Shown here one piece after another: positions 54,505 through 63,527 of a DNA stretch of 64,000 nt. The stretch spans positions 43,218 through 107,217 of the forward strand of contig JZRA01000016.1 of NCBI GenBank assembly GCA_001567485.1. The letters are read 5' to 3'. Both the position numbers and the translations under genes were made by a program. Below the pieces are notes generated by a model, which worked only from the letters and a program-made list of their open reading frames with translations, was not told the origin of the DNA and searched no databases. Source of the DNA: Chloroflexi bacterium OLB13 (GTDB lineage: Bacteria > Chloroflexota > Anaerolineae > Aggregatilineales > Phototrophicaceae). Position 1 is the stretch's first letter, and every line of letters starts with the position of its first letter.

Positions 54505-55791
54505 ATGCAGAACTCACTTACCACAACCTACGATCCCGATTTTGAAGCGCTTCTAGAAGAGTCCTATGCCGCCGCGGAGTTCGAACGCGGCGACACCGTT
54601 TCAGGCACCGTGCTTTCGGTCAATCATCGAGGGCTAATTGTCGGCGTGGGATCCGCGCGGGACGGCTTCGTTGATCGTAACGACCTCGAGAAGATGAGTG
54701 CCGAGCCTGAAGATTTTCAGGTTGGGCAGGAAATTGACGTCACAATTATTCGCATGGAAGACGAAGACGGCAATCTTGTCCTCTCGGTGTCACAGGCGCG
54801 CCAAAGCGAGGACTGGAAGAAGGCAGAAGAACTGCTCGAATCGCAGGAGGTATGGCCCGGATTTGTGGCCGATGCCAACCGTGGCGGCCTCATCATCTTA
54901 TTCGGCAACGTGCGTGGTTTCGTGCCTGCCAGCCATGTCGCGGATTTGCCGCGCGGCCTGAGCGAAGACGACCGCCGTGCTTATCTTTCGCGCTTGGTCG
55001 GCCAGCCAATCAACCTCAAAGTGATCGAGGTCAATCGCAAGCGCCGCCGCCTCGTGTTCAGCCAGCGTGAAGCCCAGCGCAACAGTCGTGACGCGCGCAA
55101 AGAATCGCTGCTTGGCGAACTCAAGGAAGGCGAGATCCGCTCCGGTATCGTCAGCGGCCTGCGTGACTTCGGCGCGTTCGTTGATCTGGGCGGGGCTGAT
55201 GGCCTGATCCATATCTCTGAACTTGCGTGGCATCGCGTTAAGCACCCGAAGGAAGTGCTGGCGGTCGGTGATGACGTTCAGGTTTACGTCCTGCGCCTCG
55301 ATGACGAGGGCAAGCGAATTGGCCTCAGCCTCAAACGCCTTCAGCCTAACCCGTGGTCAATGGTCGAAGAGATGTACCACGTCGGCCAGCTCGTGGAAGG
55401 CACCGTGTCGCGCCTTGCGGACTTCGGCGCGTTCATCAGCATGGAGCCGGGCATTGAGGCGCTTCTACACGTCAGCCAAATCGCTGACACGCCGCCCACG
55501 CATCCCAGCCAAGTCATCTACGAAAGCGCACGTCTCTTGATGCGCGTCATCAGCATCGAATCGGACAAGCAGCGCCTCGGCTTGAGCCTCAAGGATGTCA
55601 CCGAAGAAGAGCGCACCCGTTGGCAAGAGCAGAACCCTGAACGGCCACTGTCGTCGTTGATGGGTTCGGTTCAGGTCAACCATAGCGCGCTTGAGGAGCC
55701 TGACGTAGAATTGGCGGCCGATGACGCCCCGAACGATGAGGTGGCTGAGCAGGTTGAAACAGTCGCACAGGCTGGAGAAGCCGAGGCGTAA
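54505..55791 (+). CDS. rpsA: Ribosomal protein bS1-like, four S1 domains
   Basis: This 428-residue protein carries four S1 RNA-binding repeats, about residues 25-95, 110-180, 195-265 and 280-355. Units 3 and 4 are nearly textbook ([40 protein letters not shown]). The tail is acidic and ends in Glu/Ala. E. coli S1 has six repeats; four is common in other phyla. It recruits mRNA to the 30S subunit. rpsU and infA follow, so this is a translation operon. Confidence 0.9.
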   Translation: MQNSLTTTYDPDFEALLEESYAAAEFERGDTVSGTVLSVNHRGLIVGVGSARDGFVDRNDLEKMSAEPEDFQVGQEIDVTIIRMEDEDGNLVLSVSQARQSEDWKKAEELLESQEVWPGFVADANRGGLIILFGNVRGFVPASHVADLPRGLSEDDRRAYLSRLVGQPINLKVIEVNRKRRRLVFSQREAQRNSRDARKESLLGELKEGEIRSGIVSGLRDFGAFVDLGGADGLIHISELAWHRVKHPKEVLAVGDDVQVYVLRLDDEGKRIGLSLKRLQPNPWSMVEEMYHVGQLVEGTVSRLADFGAFISMEPGIEALLHVSQIADTPPTHPSQVIYESARLLMRVISIESDKQRLGLSLKDVTEEERTRWQEQNPERPLSSLMGSVQVNHSALEEPDVELAADDAPNDEVAEQVETVAQAGEAEA

Positions 55792-55853
55792 TCCGGTCAT
55801 TTAACGCTCAAGCGAGCGACATGACACATCCTGACGAAAGGGGGTGAGAATAC

Positions 55854-56054
55854 ATGGCAACTGTCCGTTTGAAGCCGAACGAATCACAGGAACAACTCCT
55901 GCGCCGGTTCCGCAAGCGTGTGACCAACGCGGGCATCTTGAGCACCGTCCGCCGTAAGCGCTGGCACATCAGCAAGAGTGAACTGCGCCGTATCGAGCAC
56001 AAGAAGGCGATTCGCCGCGCCCGCCGTCGTCAGGTAAAAGTCGGCGGCCGCTAG
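55854..56054 (+). CDS. rpsU: Ribosomal protein bS21
   Basis: This 66-residue basic protein begins [20 protein letters not shown] and ends [13 protein letters not shown], matching bS21 in length and sequence. bS21 is a small-subunit protein near the mRNA exit site. A strong AAAGGGGG ribosome binding site precedes the start. It lies 62 nt after rpsA. Confidence 0.93.
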   Translation: MATVRLKPNESQEQLLRRFRKRVTNAGILSTVRRKRWHISKSELRRIEHKKAIRRARRRQVKVGGR

Positions 56055-56098
56055 CGTTCGCTAGCCCTGCGCGCCGATCGCAAGTCTATGATCCAGTG

Positions 56099-56123
56099 CC
56101 GCTGCCGGGTATCCCGGTAGCGG
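56099..56123 (+). terminator. Hairpin between rpsU and infA
   Basis: CCGCTGCCGGG (56099-56109) pairs with CCCGGTAGCGG (56113-56123; one G-U) over 3 nt. No T run follows, so it may be an attenuator or processing stem that sets the ratio of S21 to IF-1. Confidence 0.5.
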
Positions 56124-56161
56124 CTATTGCATTAGTCCCGGAGTTGCAGCACAGGAGTATC

Positions 56162-56404
56162 ATGGCTGACGACAAGATCGAAGTAGAAGGCACCGTCATC
56201 GAAGCGCTGCCGAATGCCCAGTTCATGGTCGAGCTGGACAACAAGCACCGTATCCTCGCCTATCTTTCCGGCAAGATGCGCAAGTTCTATATCCGCATCG
56301 CGCCGGGAGACAAAGTCAAAGTCGAGATGAGCATTTACGATCCGTCGCGCGGACGTATCGTGTTTCGCCACCGCGATGGTCGCGGCCCAGCGTCCTCCGA
56401 GTGA
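56162..56404 (+). CDS. infA: Translation initiation factor IF-1
   Basis: This 80-residue OB-fold protein reads [20 protein letters not shown] at the start, then [19 protein letters not shown] and [11 protein letters not shown], the IF-1 signatures. ATG 56162 follows ACAGGAG at 56151-56157. It is slightly longer than the usual 72. IF-1 blocks the A site during initiation. It is the last gene of the rpsA-rpsU-infA run and converges on menG. Confidence 0.93.
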   Translation: MADDKIEVEGTVIEALPNAQFMVELDNKHRILAYLSGKMRKFYIRIAPGDKVKVEMSIYDPSRGRIVFRHRDGRGPASSE

Positions 56405-56406
56405 GT

Positions 56407-57132
56407 TCAGCGTCTGGGGCGAGTCGGTTTCTCGCCCCAGTGTACTGCCATCGTCCCGAGCATGAAGGTTCGGTACCCAACATTCTCCATCCCGGCCGCT
56501 TTCATCAATTCGGCCAATTCCTCAGGCGTCTTGAACGCTTGAGTGGACTCCGGCAAGTAACGGTACGCATCAGCGGCATTACGTCCAGCGACGAGGCGGC
56601 CCAGCAGCGGAATCCCGAACTTCAGATACGCCAGAATGAACGGCCTCAGCAGGCCGCGCGGCGGCGTGGTATCCAGTATCACGATACGCCCGCCCTCACG
56701 CAGCACGCGCACTTGTTCACGCAGAGTCTGCTGAATGTCAATCACATTCCGAACCAGATAACCGGAGAGTACCGCATCGAACGTGCCGTCCGGGAACGGG
56801 AGCTGCATTGCGTCTGCCGCGCACCACTGAACACGCTCACCCCGTGAGTCACGCTGGCCGACGAACATCATCGGCAGCGCAAAGTCCGCGCCGACGACAT
56901 GCACATTCGGGTGCGAGGACACGACCTCAAACGCAATATCCCCGGTGCCGGTGGCAAGATCAAGCACGGCGCCGGTCTCGGGTATGCGCCCCTGCTTAAC
57001 GACGAAACGCCTCCAACGTTGATCCTGTCCGAGCGTCATCAGACGGTTCAGCAGGTTGTATCGTTCTGCGATCCGTCCAAACATGTTCTGAACGTAACTC
57101 GACTTTTCTTCGCCTTGAAGCCGTGCTCCCAC
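56407..57132 (-). CDS. menG: Demethylmenaquinone methyltransferase
   Basis: This 241-residue SAM methyltransferase matches MenG/UbiE: FGRIAERYNLLNRLMTLGQD, the SAM loop VLDLATGTGDIAFE, and PDGTFDAVLSGYLVRNV. It makes menaquinone from demethylmenaquinone. Its GTG start at 57132 lies just after the UbiD homologue stop and gives the normal N terminus MGARLQGEEKSSYVQNMF; an ATG at 57159 would extend into the neighbouring gene. It is co-transcribed with the UbiD homologue. Confidence 0.92.
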   Translation of the reverse strand: MGARLQGEEKSSYVQNMFGRIAERYNLLNRLMTLGQDQRWRRFVVKQGRIPETGAVLDLATGTGDIAFEVVSSHPNVHVVGADFALPMMFVGQRDSRGERVQWCAADAMQLPFPDGTFDAVLSGYLVRNVIDIQQTLREQVRVLREGGRIVILDTTPPRGLLRPFILAYLKFGIPLLGRLVAGRNAADAYRYLPESTQAFKTPEELAELMKAAGMENVGYRTFMLGTMAVHWGEKPTRPRR

Positions 57133-57133
57133 G

Positions 57134-58387
57134 CTAGTCCTCCATTCGATCGCCGGCATCGCGCCAAGCGGAAACAGCCATTTCGTAATCCGCGACCCAT
57201 GCGGCGCTGTCCGTAGATTCCAACGTGCGCTGTCCCTCTACAAACACTGCGACCTCCGTGCCATGATCGGGATGCGCGACGATTGCCTTACGCTGCACCA
57301 CGCTGACATCAGGCAGCATAGAGCGCCCGGCGGCGTCTCTGGATACGCCGCACGTCACGATCCAGTGAACATCGTCGGTGAAGGGGCTGGCGAGGAACGT
57401 ATATGCGCTCCGAAGCGCTGCGCCATCATCGCCGTCAACCTCGATGCGGGCCACTCCACCATGAACACACACGGCACGCATTTCCGGCACCGCTAGGCGA
57501 ATTAACGGCAAACTAAGCGCAGCCATCACGTCCCGGAGAACAGCGACATCCGCTGCGCTGAGCGAGACGAACACCGGGTTGGGCTTGAGCCGCACTTCAT
57601 CAAGCACGAGCACCGCTGCATAGCGCGGTCGCTCAGGAGACTCGCACCCCTCACGATCCGCAGTAACGCGCTCTATGACGCCAACCAGCACCCCATCCAC
57701 GTTGGCCGGGAACTCCACCGCCGGATCACTGAGGCTCATCGTCTCAACCGGCCGCTTTCGTAACCATCCCGTGAAGTAACTCCGGTGAACCGACGATGGC
57801 AGCGGCAGGAATGCAGCGATCAGCGCGGCGGGATCGCCGCCGAGCGCTACGGCCACACGCTCGCCTGCGTTCAAGCGAGACGTGCTGTGAATGAGCACGG
57901 CATTGACGGCGTTGACTGATGTCACATGAACGCCCCAATATGACCGATCATTACGCGCAGGGAACACCGTCCCCGCCAGCGGTTTGTCGGTCGTGTCAAC
58001 GATACGCTGGAAGGCGTCAATATCAACGATCCGCAGGTCGCTGTTTGATCGACGCCGCACCGACGGCACGATGCGCAGGGATGACATGATATCGGCAGCA
58101 CGCTCCATCAACGATGAGAACGTGTGCGGCGTTGATAAATCCAAGAGGCGATCTAGCCGGGCGACGACCTCGGCAGTTCGATCAACTTGAAGCGCCCATG
58201 CAGCACGCCGCCGTGTCGCGAATGCATGGCGGACGATTCTGGCGCCACTTTCGGGATCAACATGCACAGCAACAGGCATGGGGCTGGGCCGGCTCGCGAC
58301 CGGATCGCTGCTGGAACCATCGACGAATTCGACGTGATCGTCTTGTTCAAGCCGCATCAGAAATTCGTCGAAATCGCGATAGCTCAC
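57134..58387 (-). CDS. UbiD-family decarboxylase homologue, active-site residues altered
   Basis: About 417 residues from GTG 58387 (SYRDFDEFLMRLEQ is the family start; a TTG at 58411 is less likely). The UbiD core is recognisable: GERVAVALGGDPAALIAAFL and VEFPANVDGVLVGVIERV. The loop that should contain the prFMN-binding Arg (NxGxYR) reads YWGVHVTSV, and the EGPFGE-type loop reads ERVTADREG, so at least two catalytic positions look changed. Prenylated-flavin decarboxylases act in quinone synthesis, which fits the menG neighbour. It may be a structural or regulatory paralogue. Confidence 0.7.
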   Translation of the reverse strand: MSYRDFDEFLMRLEQDDHVEFVDGSSSDPVASRPSPMPVAVHVDPESGARIVRHAFATRRRAAWALQVDRTAEVVARLDRLLDLSTPHTFSSLMERAADIMSSLRIVPSVRRRSNSDLRIVDIDAFQRIVDTTDKPLAGTVFPARNDRSYWGVHVTSVNAVNAVLIHSTSRLNAGERVAVALGGDPAALIAAFLPLPSSVHRSYFTGWLRKRPVETMSLSDPAVEFPANVDGVLVGVIERVTADREGCESPERPRYAAVLVLDEVRLKPNPVFVSLSAADVAVLRDVMAALSLPLIRLAVPEMRAVCVHGGVARIEVDGDDGAALRSAYTFLASPFTDDVHWIVTCGVSRDAAGRSMLPDVSVVQRKAIVAHPDHGTEVAVFVEGQRTLESTDSAAWVADYEMAVSAWRDAGDRMED

Positions 58388-58461
58388 GGCATATTTCCAC
58401 CATCGAAGCAAGCTCAGTATACCGGAACCGGACTTCCCGGTTTAGGGTCGCGTGGGATGCC

Positions 58462-59199
58462 TTAGAGGTTCCGAACCACGAGGCTGTCGATTATCAGACA
58501 CTGTTCTTCGGAGATGATCGCTGCTCCGCCGCCGAAGCGCCCCTGAGGCGTCACAACGGCGTACTGGTTGTCAATCCACACGACGAATCCGAGCCGGCCG
58601 CGTGGTGATGCGCCAGTTAATACCAACGCGCCGTCGACATAGAACTCGGTGCGGTCGGGCAGCCAACGCAGCCGGTAGTGCGTTCGTACAAACATCATGT
58701 CGGGCGGAATGTCGTACTCGGCAGCACCGAGGGCGTATTGGCCGACCGGCCACAGCATACGATACAGTATCGGAACGCGCATCAGGAGGAACCCTACCGG
58801 CGCGGTCGGTAGGAGAGGCACGAACACCCTCAGGCGCGGCGCGAACACCGCTGCCTTCCAGCCGTTCGCCTTTCGGTCTATCGCCAGTGGCAGGTTCGAC
58901 CACGTTGACGAGAAGAAAAACCACGCTGCGTTTGGTAAACGGAGGTCGGTGACCTTTGCGCCGTGTGGAGCATTCCAGAAGCCAAACCCTGCCGTGCCCG
59001 CCGGAAGGCCGTCAAAGCGCGCAAAGAGTTCCATCTCCACCGGCGCTCGTAGCGCAAGGTCACGACGGCCTGCGTAATCCGCGATCTGCGCATTTGCGTA
59101 GCTGCCTGCCCCTAGCGGCGAAATCTGGAGACGATACTCCGCGTCATGGAGTTTCTCGACATGGCCGGAACCCTGCTCAGTCCGATGCAGCACGGTCAT
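58462..59199 (-). CDS. Hypothetical protein with a concanavalin-like beta-sandwich pattern
   Basis: This 245-residue protein starts at ATG 59199, overlapping the true hyuB stop as ATGA. The second half (THYRLRWLPDRTEFYVDGAL, then LGFVVWIDNQYAVVTPQGR) has the repeated strands of GH16/LamG-like beta-sandwiches. A central hydrophobic stretch (VGFLLMRVPILYRMLW) could be a membrane-associated patch. No catalytic motif is recognised. Its frame continues unbroken from the frameshifted hyuB reading, so a long fusion there would be spurious. Confidence 0.6.
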   Translation of the reverse strand: MTVLHRTEQGSGHVEKLHDAEYRLQISPLGAGSYANAQIADYAGRRDLALRAPVEMELFARFDGLPAGTAGFGFWNAPHGAKVTDLRLPNAAWFFFSSTWSNLPLAIDRKANGWKAAVFAPRLRVFVPLLPTAPVGFLLMRVPILYRMLWPVGQYALGAAEYDIPPDMMFVRTHYRLRWLPDRTEFYVDGALVLTGASPRGRLGFVVWIDNQYAVVTPQGRFGGGAAIISEEQCLIIDSLVVRNL

Positions 59200-60753
59200 G
59201 CGTCTTGTGATATCCCCCAGCCACCGCCGCCGGGCGTGCAAATCACGATTCGGTCGCCGGCTTTCACCTCGACCGAAGCCTTCGCGCCCAGAGTCAGGTT
59301 CACGCCATCGCCGCCGATCAGCCAATTCTCCCCCGGCGCGCCCGGATCGCCCCCCCTGCAATCCGTATGGCCGCAGTCTCCGCCGCTCCGAGTTGATCGT
59401 GACAGTCGCTGACGCAGTGATCTCATACTCGCGCACTATCCCCGCCCCGCCGGGATACCTGCCCGCGCCGCCCGTGCCGTCCCGCAGTCCGTACTGGATC
59501 ACACGCAGCGGATACGACCGCTCAAGCGATTCTACCGGCGTATTACGTGTGTTGGTCATGTGGCTGTGACGACCGCTGGCTCCGCGCCCGGCCGGGCTTG
59601 CGCCCATCCCACCCGCGATAGTCTCGTAGTAGACGCGCCCTCCGCTGCCGATCGTGATGTTGTTCATGCTGCCTTGGCTCGCCGCGGGCACACGATCCGG
59701 CACGGCCTGTGCCAGCGCGCCGAGCACAACATCAACCACCCGCTGCGACGTCTCGGTATTACCAACCGCCACCGCACGGGGGAACTCAGCATTCAGCATG
59801 GATCCGTGCGGAACACGAACGCCAACCGGTTCAAAGGCGCCCGCATTGAAAGGGTACTCGGAGTCCGCCAGCAGCCGAATGCAATACATGACGGCAGACT
59901 TCACGACGGCTTCTACCGTATTGACGTTGCCGCGCACGCTTGGCGAAGAGCCAGCGAAATCCACGATCATCCGGTCACCCTCAACACGCAGTTCGACACA
60001 GATTGTGTGCAGATCATCCGAAGTCCCGTCACCTTCCATATTATCCGTGAAGCGATACGTCCCATCTGGCAGCGCGCGGATAGCCTCCTCAGTCATCCGC
60101 TGCGTGTACTCGATCAGCGCGTCGGCATGTTCGCGCAGCATCTCCATGCCATAGGTGGCGGTAAGTCCTTCCAGCGCCCTCGCCCCGGCCCGGTTTGCCG
60201 ATAACTGTGCTTCGTAGTCACCCGTTCGCTCATCACCGCCGCGGGCGTTGACAGTCAGGATCGTAAACAGCGCTGCGTTCAGCACGCCGTGTTCGACCAG
60301 CTTCACAGGGGGGATGATGATCCCTTCTTGATACAGCTCTGTGCTCAGCGGAAGCGAACCGGGCGACATGCCGCCGACATCGGCGTGGTGCGCCCGGCTC
60401 GCGACGAAGAACTCCAACCGGCCGTCAACAAAGACGGGCGAGATGAGCGTGATGTCCGGCAGATGCGATCCACCGTGATAAGGATCGTTGACGGCCACCG
60501 TGTCACCCGGCATCCACACGTCAATCGTGTTGATCGCGGACATCACCGAGGCCGGCATGCTGCCGAGGTGAACGGGGATATGCGCCGCTTGAGCGATCAT
60601 GCGTGCATTTGAGTCGAAAATGGCACAGCTAAAGTCGAGCCGCTCACGAATGTTGGGGCTGAACGACGCACGCCTGAGCGTGGCGCCCATCTCCTCAGGC
60701 ACCGCCGCAAACACATTCGCAAACACTTGCAGGCTAATCGGGTCGACTGCCAT
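59196..60753 (-). pseudogene. hyuB: Hydantoinase B / 5-oxoprolinase beta-subunit homologue, frameshifted
   Basis: The protein begins ISLQVFANVFAAVPEEMGAT, the HyuB signature, and continues HLGSMPASVM, VNDPYHGGSHLPDITLISP and GNTETSQRVVDVVLGAL. Near 59350 a run of seven Gs on the coding strand (six expected) shifts the frame. Removing one restores LQGGDPGAPGENWLIGGDGVN and the end GGGGWGISQDA at 59196. The corrected length is 518 residues, normal for HyuB. It probably hydrolyses N-methylhydantoin or 5-oxoproline with a HyuA partner, which is not in the window. A homopolymer error is likely. Confidence 0.82.
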
Positions 60754-60782
60754 TTTGCCCCCTCACTGTTTGAGGCTCTGCA

Positions 60783-60811
60783 TTGCCACAAGCGGCGTGC
60801 ATCTCTATAAT
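60783..60811 (+). promoter_or_regulatory. Promoter of the tRNA-Lys gene
   Basis: TTGCCA at 60783-60788, 17-nt spacer, perfect TATAAT at 60806-60811, ending 10 nt before the tRNA. It overlaps the gap after the hyuB start on the other strand. Confidence 0.75.
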
Positions 60812-60821
60812 GCAAATGAAT

Positions 60822-60893
60822 GGGCCCATGGCGCAATGGTAGCGCAGCTGACTTTTAATCAGTTGGTTGTAGGTTCGAATCCTACTGGGCTCA
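60822..60893 (+). tRNA. tRNA-Lys (anticodon TTT)
   Basis: A 72-nt cloverleaf: acceptor GGGCCCA pairs with TGGGCTC (one G-T), D stem GCGC/GCGC, anticodon loop CTTTTAA with TTT, and T arm GTAGG-TTCGAAT-CCTAC. No CCA is encoded after the discriminator A, as is common outside Enterobacteria. It is the only RNA gene I can find in the window. Confidence 0.95.
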
Positions 60894-61276
60894 CTCTCCA
60901 CGACGATCTGCAAACAGTGTGTTGATACCTCACCGGCCCCAACTCTCGCTGAGGACACGGTTGATCTCGCACCGTCCCCCACCCCACTGTACAACGTATC
61001 GAAAATTCGATCCACCTAGCCACGGGGAGCATGCTGCTCTAGGCCGTACTCACGTACTTGTCGCCTTTCGCGAGATCGTAGGCGTCGTTAGGATCTCACG
61101 ACAGCGAACAGCTGCCTAGCACCCTTCGCCCCGATCATACGGGCGAGCGCTCAACGTGATGTCTCTCCCAACCCAAAACCAGCACGCACACGCTGCATGG
61201 CGTTCCGGCAAGCGCACCCAATCGCCGACAACCATGATACCTGTCACAGGTATCAGACTGCATTCCTCCTCCCTTT
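60894..61276. other. Intergenic region between tRNA-Lys and the EF-G2 gene
   Basis: No gene is supported in this 383-nt stretch. It contains a strong 21-bp palindrome at 61235-61255 and leads into a consensus promoter at 61277. The C-rich middle (around 60970-61130) shows no ORF with a ribosome binding site. Confidence 0.6.
61235..61255. promoter_or_regulatory. Perfect 21-bp palindrome, probable operator of the EF-G2 gene
   Basis: TGATACCTGT followed by one base (C) and the exact reverse complement ACAGGTATCA. It ends 21 nt upstream of the -35 of the consensus promoter. A ten-base perfect half-site with one central base is typical of dimeric regulators. No regulator gene is adjacent. Confidence 0.6.
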
Positions 61277-61305
61277 TTGACAACGCCTGAACGCGGCCAT
61301 AAAAT
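61277..61305 (+). promoter_or_regulatory. Consensus promoter of the EF-G2 gene
   Basis: Perfect TTGACA at 61277-61282, 17-nt spacer, TAAAAT at 61300-61305. It predicts a start near 61312 and a leader of about 43 nt to the ATG at 61355. Confidence 0.8.
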
Positions 61306-61354
61306 CTACCGGGTTCGGGTGTCCCATCACCCCAAAAAACAGGAGAGCCTTGTT

Positions 61355-63439
61355 ATGAAGGAATACACAACGGAACAAATTCGCAACGTCGCCTTAGTGG
61401 GCCACCAAGGATGTGGCAAGACATCTTTGGTGGAGGCCCTCTTATATAACTCCGGTGCGATCACTCGCCTCGGGCGCATCGAAGACGGCACGACCGTGTC
61501 CGACTGGGATAACGACGAACGCCAGCGCCAAATCTCTGTGTCAACCTCGCTGATCCCAATCGAATTCAACGACGTCAAGATCAACGTCCTTGATGCGCCG
61601 GGATTCGCGGACTTTCAGGGTGAAGTCCGCAATGCCATCCGAGTCGCCGATTCGATCGTCGTTGTCGTGGATGCCGTCGCTGGCGTCGAGGTTGGAACTG
61701 AGTTGGCATGGGAGTACGCCAAGCAGTTTCAGCAGCCGATCATCGTCGTAATCAGCAAGTTAGACCGAGAGAACGCAAATTTCGAGCGCACACTGGAAAG
61801 CCTGCGTGCGTCGTTCACAGATCACAAATTCATTCCGGTCATGCTGCCAATCGGGCAGCAGCACGATTTCAAAGGCGTCGTCAACGTCCTTACCCAGAAG
61901 GCATACTATGACGCCGGCGCAGATCGCGCTGACCTCCCCGCCGACATGGCCGCCGCCGTCGAAGATGCTCACCGCGAGCTGATGGAAGCCGCGGCCGAAG
62001 CTGACGACGCATACATGGAGAAATACTTCTCCGACGGCGTCATCAGCAATGATGAAATCCGCGACGGTATGCGCAAGGCTGCGCGTAATCATGAGCTGAA
62101 CACGGTACCCGTTTTCGTCACCAGCGGTACCAAGAACATCGGCACATATCCCGTGCTCGAAGCACTGATCGCTTACACGTCTTCGCCGTCGGTTCGCCGT
62201 GTGGGCATACATCGTGGCGAGAGCACCGAGATCGAATACATGATGCCGCCGCAGTCGGACGACAATCCGCTTGCCGCTTACGTCTTCAAGACTGTGAACG
62301 ACCGCTTTGTCGGCACACAATCGTTCGTTCGGCTGTTTTCAGGCGTCTTGAGATCGGACAGCCGCAACTGGAACAACACCAAAGGTGAAGAGGAACGGTT
62401 CGGTCAGCTCAGCACTATGCGCGGCAAGGAATTGATTCCGCTGGCGATCTTGCACGCTGGCGATATCGGTGTCGTTCCGAAACTTCAGCACACCCAGACC
62501 GGCGATACGATTGGCGACCGCGACAAGAATTTCACCCTTGTGTCGCCCGGTTTCAGCGAACCGCTGTATTCGGTGGCGCTTCAACCCAAAACCCAACAAG
62601 ACGCGACCAAGATCGGTTCAGTGCTCGGTATCCTGACGCAGGCTGACCCAACGCTAAGATGGCGCAATGATCCGAACACGAGCCAGATCGTGCTTGAGGG
62701 CATGGGCGAGATCCACGTTCAGGTCGCGCTCTCGCGCGCAGAGAAGCTCGGGTTAAACGTAATCACCGAAATCCCCAAAGTGCCGTACAAAGAGACGATC
62801 ACCCGCAAGGCGGATGCCACTTACCGGCACAAGAAACAGTCCGGTGGCGCGGGCCAATTCGGGGAGATCACACTGTACATCGAGCCGAACCCCGGCGCCG
62901 GCTTTGTTTACGATACGAAAGTTACTGGCGGCGCGGTCACCGACCAGTTTCTGGACTCCACGAACAAGGGCATCCAACAAGTGCTGCCGACCGGCGTAAT
63001 CGCCGGCTACCCTGTCGTGGACGTTCACGTCGTCGTCTATGATGGCAAGATGCACCCGGTCGATTCTAAGGACATCGCCTTCCAGATCGCTGGCCGCGAA
63101 GCGTTCAAGGAAGCGTTCCACGAGGCCGGCCCGGTGCTTCAAGAACCGATCATGGATGTCAAGATCACCGTTCCTGAAGCGATGATGGGCGACATCATGA
63201 GCGACCTCAACACGCGGCGCGGGCGCGTGCAAGGCATGGACACGACAGAGACGGGCAAGAGCGTGGTCAACGCGCAGATTCCGCTGGCCGAGATGCTGCG
63301 CTACAGCAACGATTTGCGCTCGATGACCGGCGGACGGGGTATCTACGAGATGACATTCTCACATTACGACCGCGTGCCATCGAACATCGCCGAGCCGATC
63401 ATCAAGGCGTACAAGCCACACGGAAGTTCCGACGAGTAA
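61355..63439 (+). CDS. Elongation factor G-like protein (EF-G2 type)
   Basis: This 694-residue translational GTPase has G1 GHQGCGKTSLVEALL, the SVSTSL switch region, G3 DAPGFADF, G4 SKLDREN, and the downstream EF-G domains II-V (for example HKKQSGGAGQFGEITLYIEP, AEMLRYSNDLRSMTGGRG). The GHxGCGKT and DWDNDERQRQISVSTSL pattern matches EF-G2 paralogues (as in Thermus) rather than EF-G1, so it may not be the main translocase. ATG 61355 is preceded by AGGAGAG at 61340-61346. An in-frame TTG at 61277 lies in the promoter and is rejected. Confidence 0.92.
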   Translation: MKEYTTEQIRNVALVGHQGCGKTSLVEALLYNSGAITRLGRIEDGTTVSDWDNDERQRQISVSTSLIPIEFNDVKINVLDAPGFADFQGEVRNAIRVADSIVVVVDAVAGVEVGTELAWEYAKQFQQPIIVVISKLDRENANFERTLESLRASFTDHKFIPVMLPIGQQHDFKGVVNVLTQKAYYDAGADRADLPADMAAAVEDAHRELMEAAAEADDAYMEKYFSDGVISNDEIRDGMRKAARNHELNTVPVFVTSGTKNIGTYPVLEALIAYTSSPSVRRVGIHRGESTEIEYMMPPQSDDNPLAAYVFKTVNDRFVGTQSFVRLFSGVLRSDSRNWNNTKGEEERFGQLSTMRGKELIPLAILHAGDIGVVPKLQHTQTGDTIGDRDKNFTLVSPGFSEPLYSVALQPKTQQDATKIGSVLGILTQADPTLRWRNDPNTSQIVLEGMGEIHVQVALSRAEKLGLNVITEIPKVPYKETITRKADATYRHKKQSGGAGQFGEITLYIEPNPGAGFVYDTKVTGGAVTDQFLDSTNKGIQQVLPTGVIAGYPVVDVHVVVYDGKMHPVDSKDIAFQIAGREAFKEAFHEAGPVLQEPIMDVKITVPEAMMGDIMSDLNTRRGRVQGMDTTETGKSVVNAQIPLAEMLRYSNDLRSMTGGRGIYEMTFSHYDRVPSNIAEPIIKAYKPHGSSDE

Positions 63440-63463
63440 GCTCTGGCACGTCCGCACACGATG

Positions 63464-63494
63464 CGAGGCCGCTGGATTTAGCGGCCTCGACTTT
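63464..63494 (+). terminator. Hairpin after the EF-G2 gene
   Basis: CGAGGCCGCT (63464-63473) pairs perfectly with AGCGGCCTCG (63480-63489) over six bases. The following ACTTTAT is only a weak U tract. It probably ends the EF-G2 transcript. Confidence 0.7.
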
Positions 63495-63527
63495 ATCGGA
63501 ACACGCTTAGTGGTACATCCGATAAGT

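Noticed and set aside
58462..60753. Single 763-residue HyuB fusion protein
   Set aside because: A G7 run shifts the frame; the canonical HyuB C terminus is present in another frame and ends with an ATGA overlap to a separate gene.
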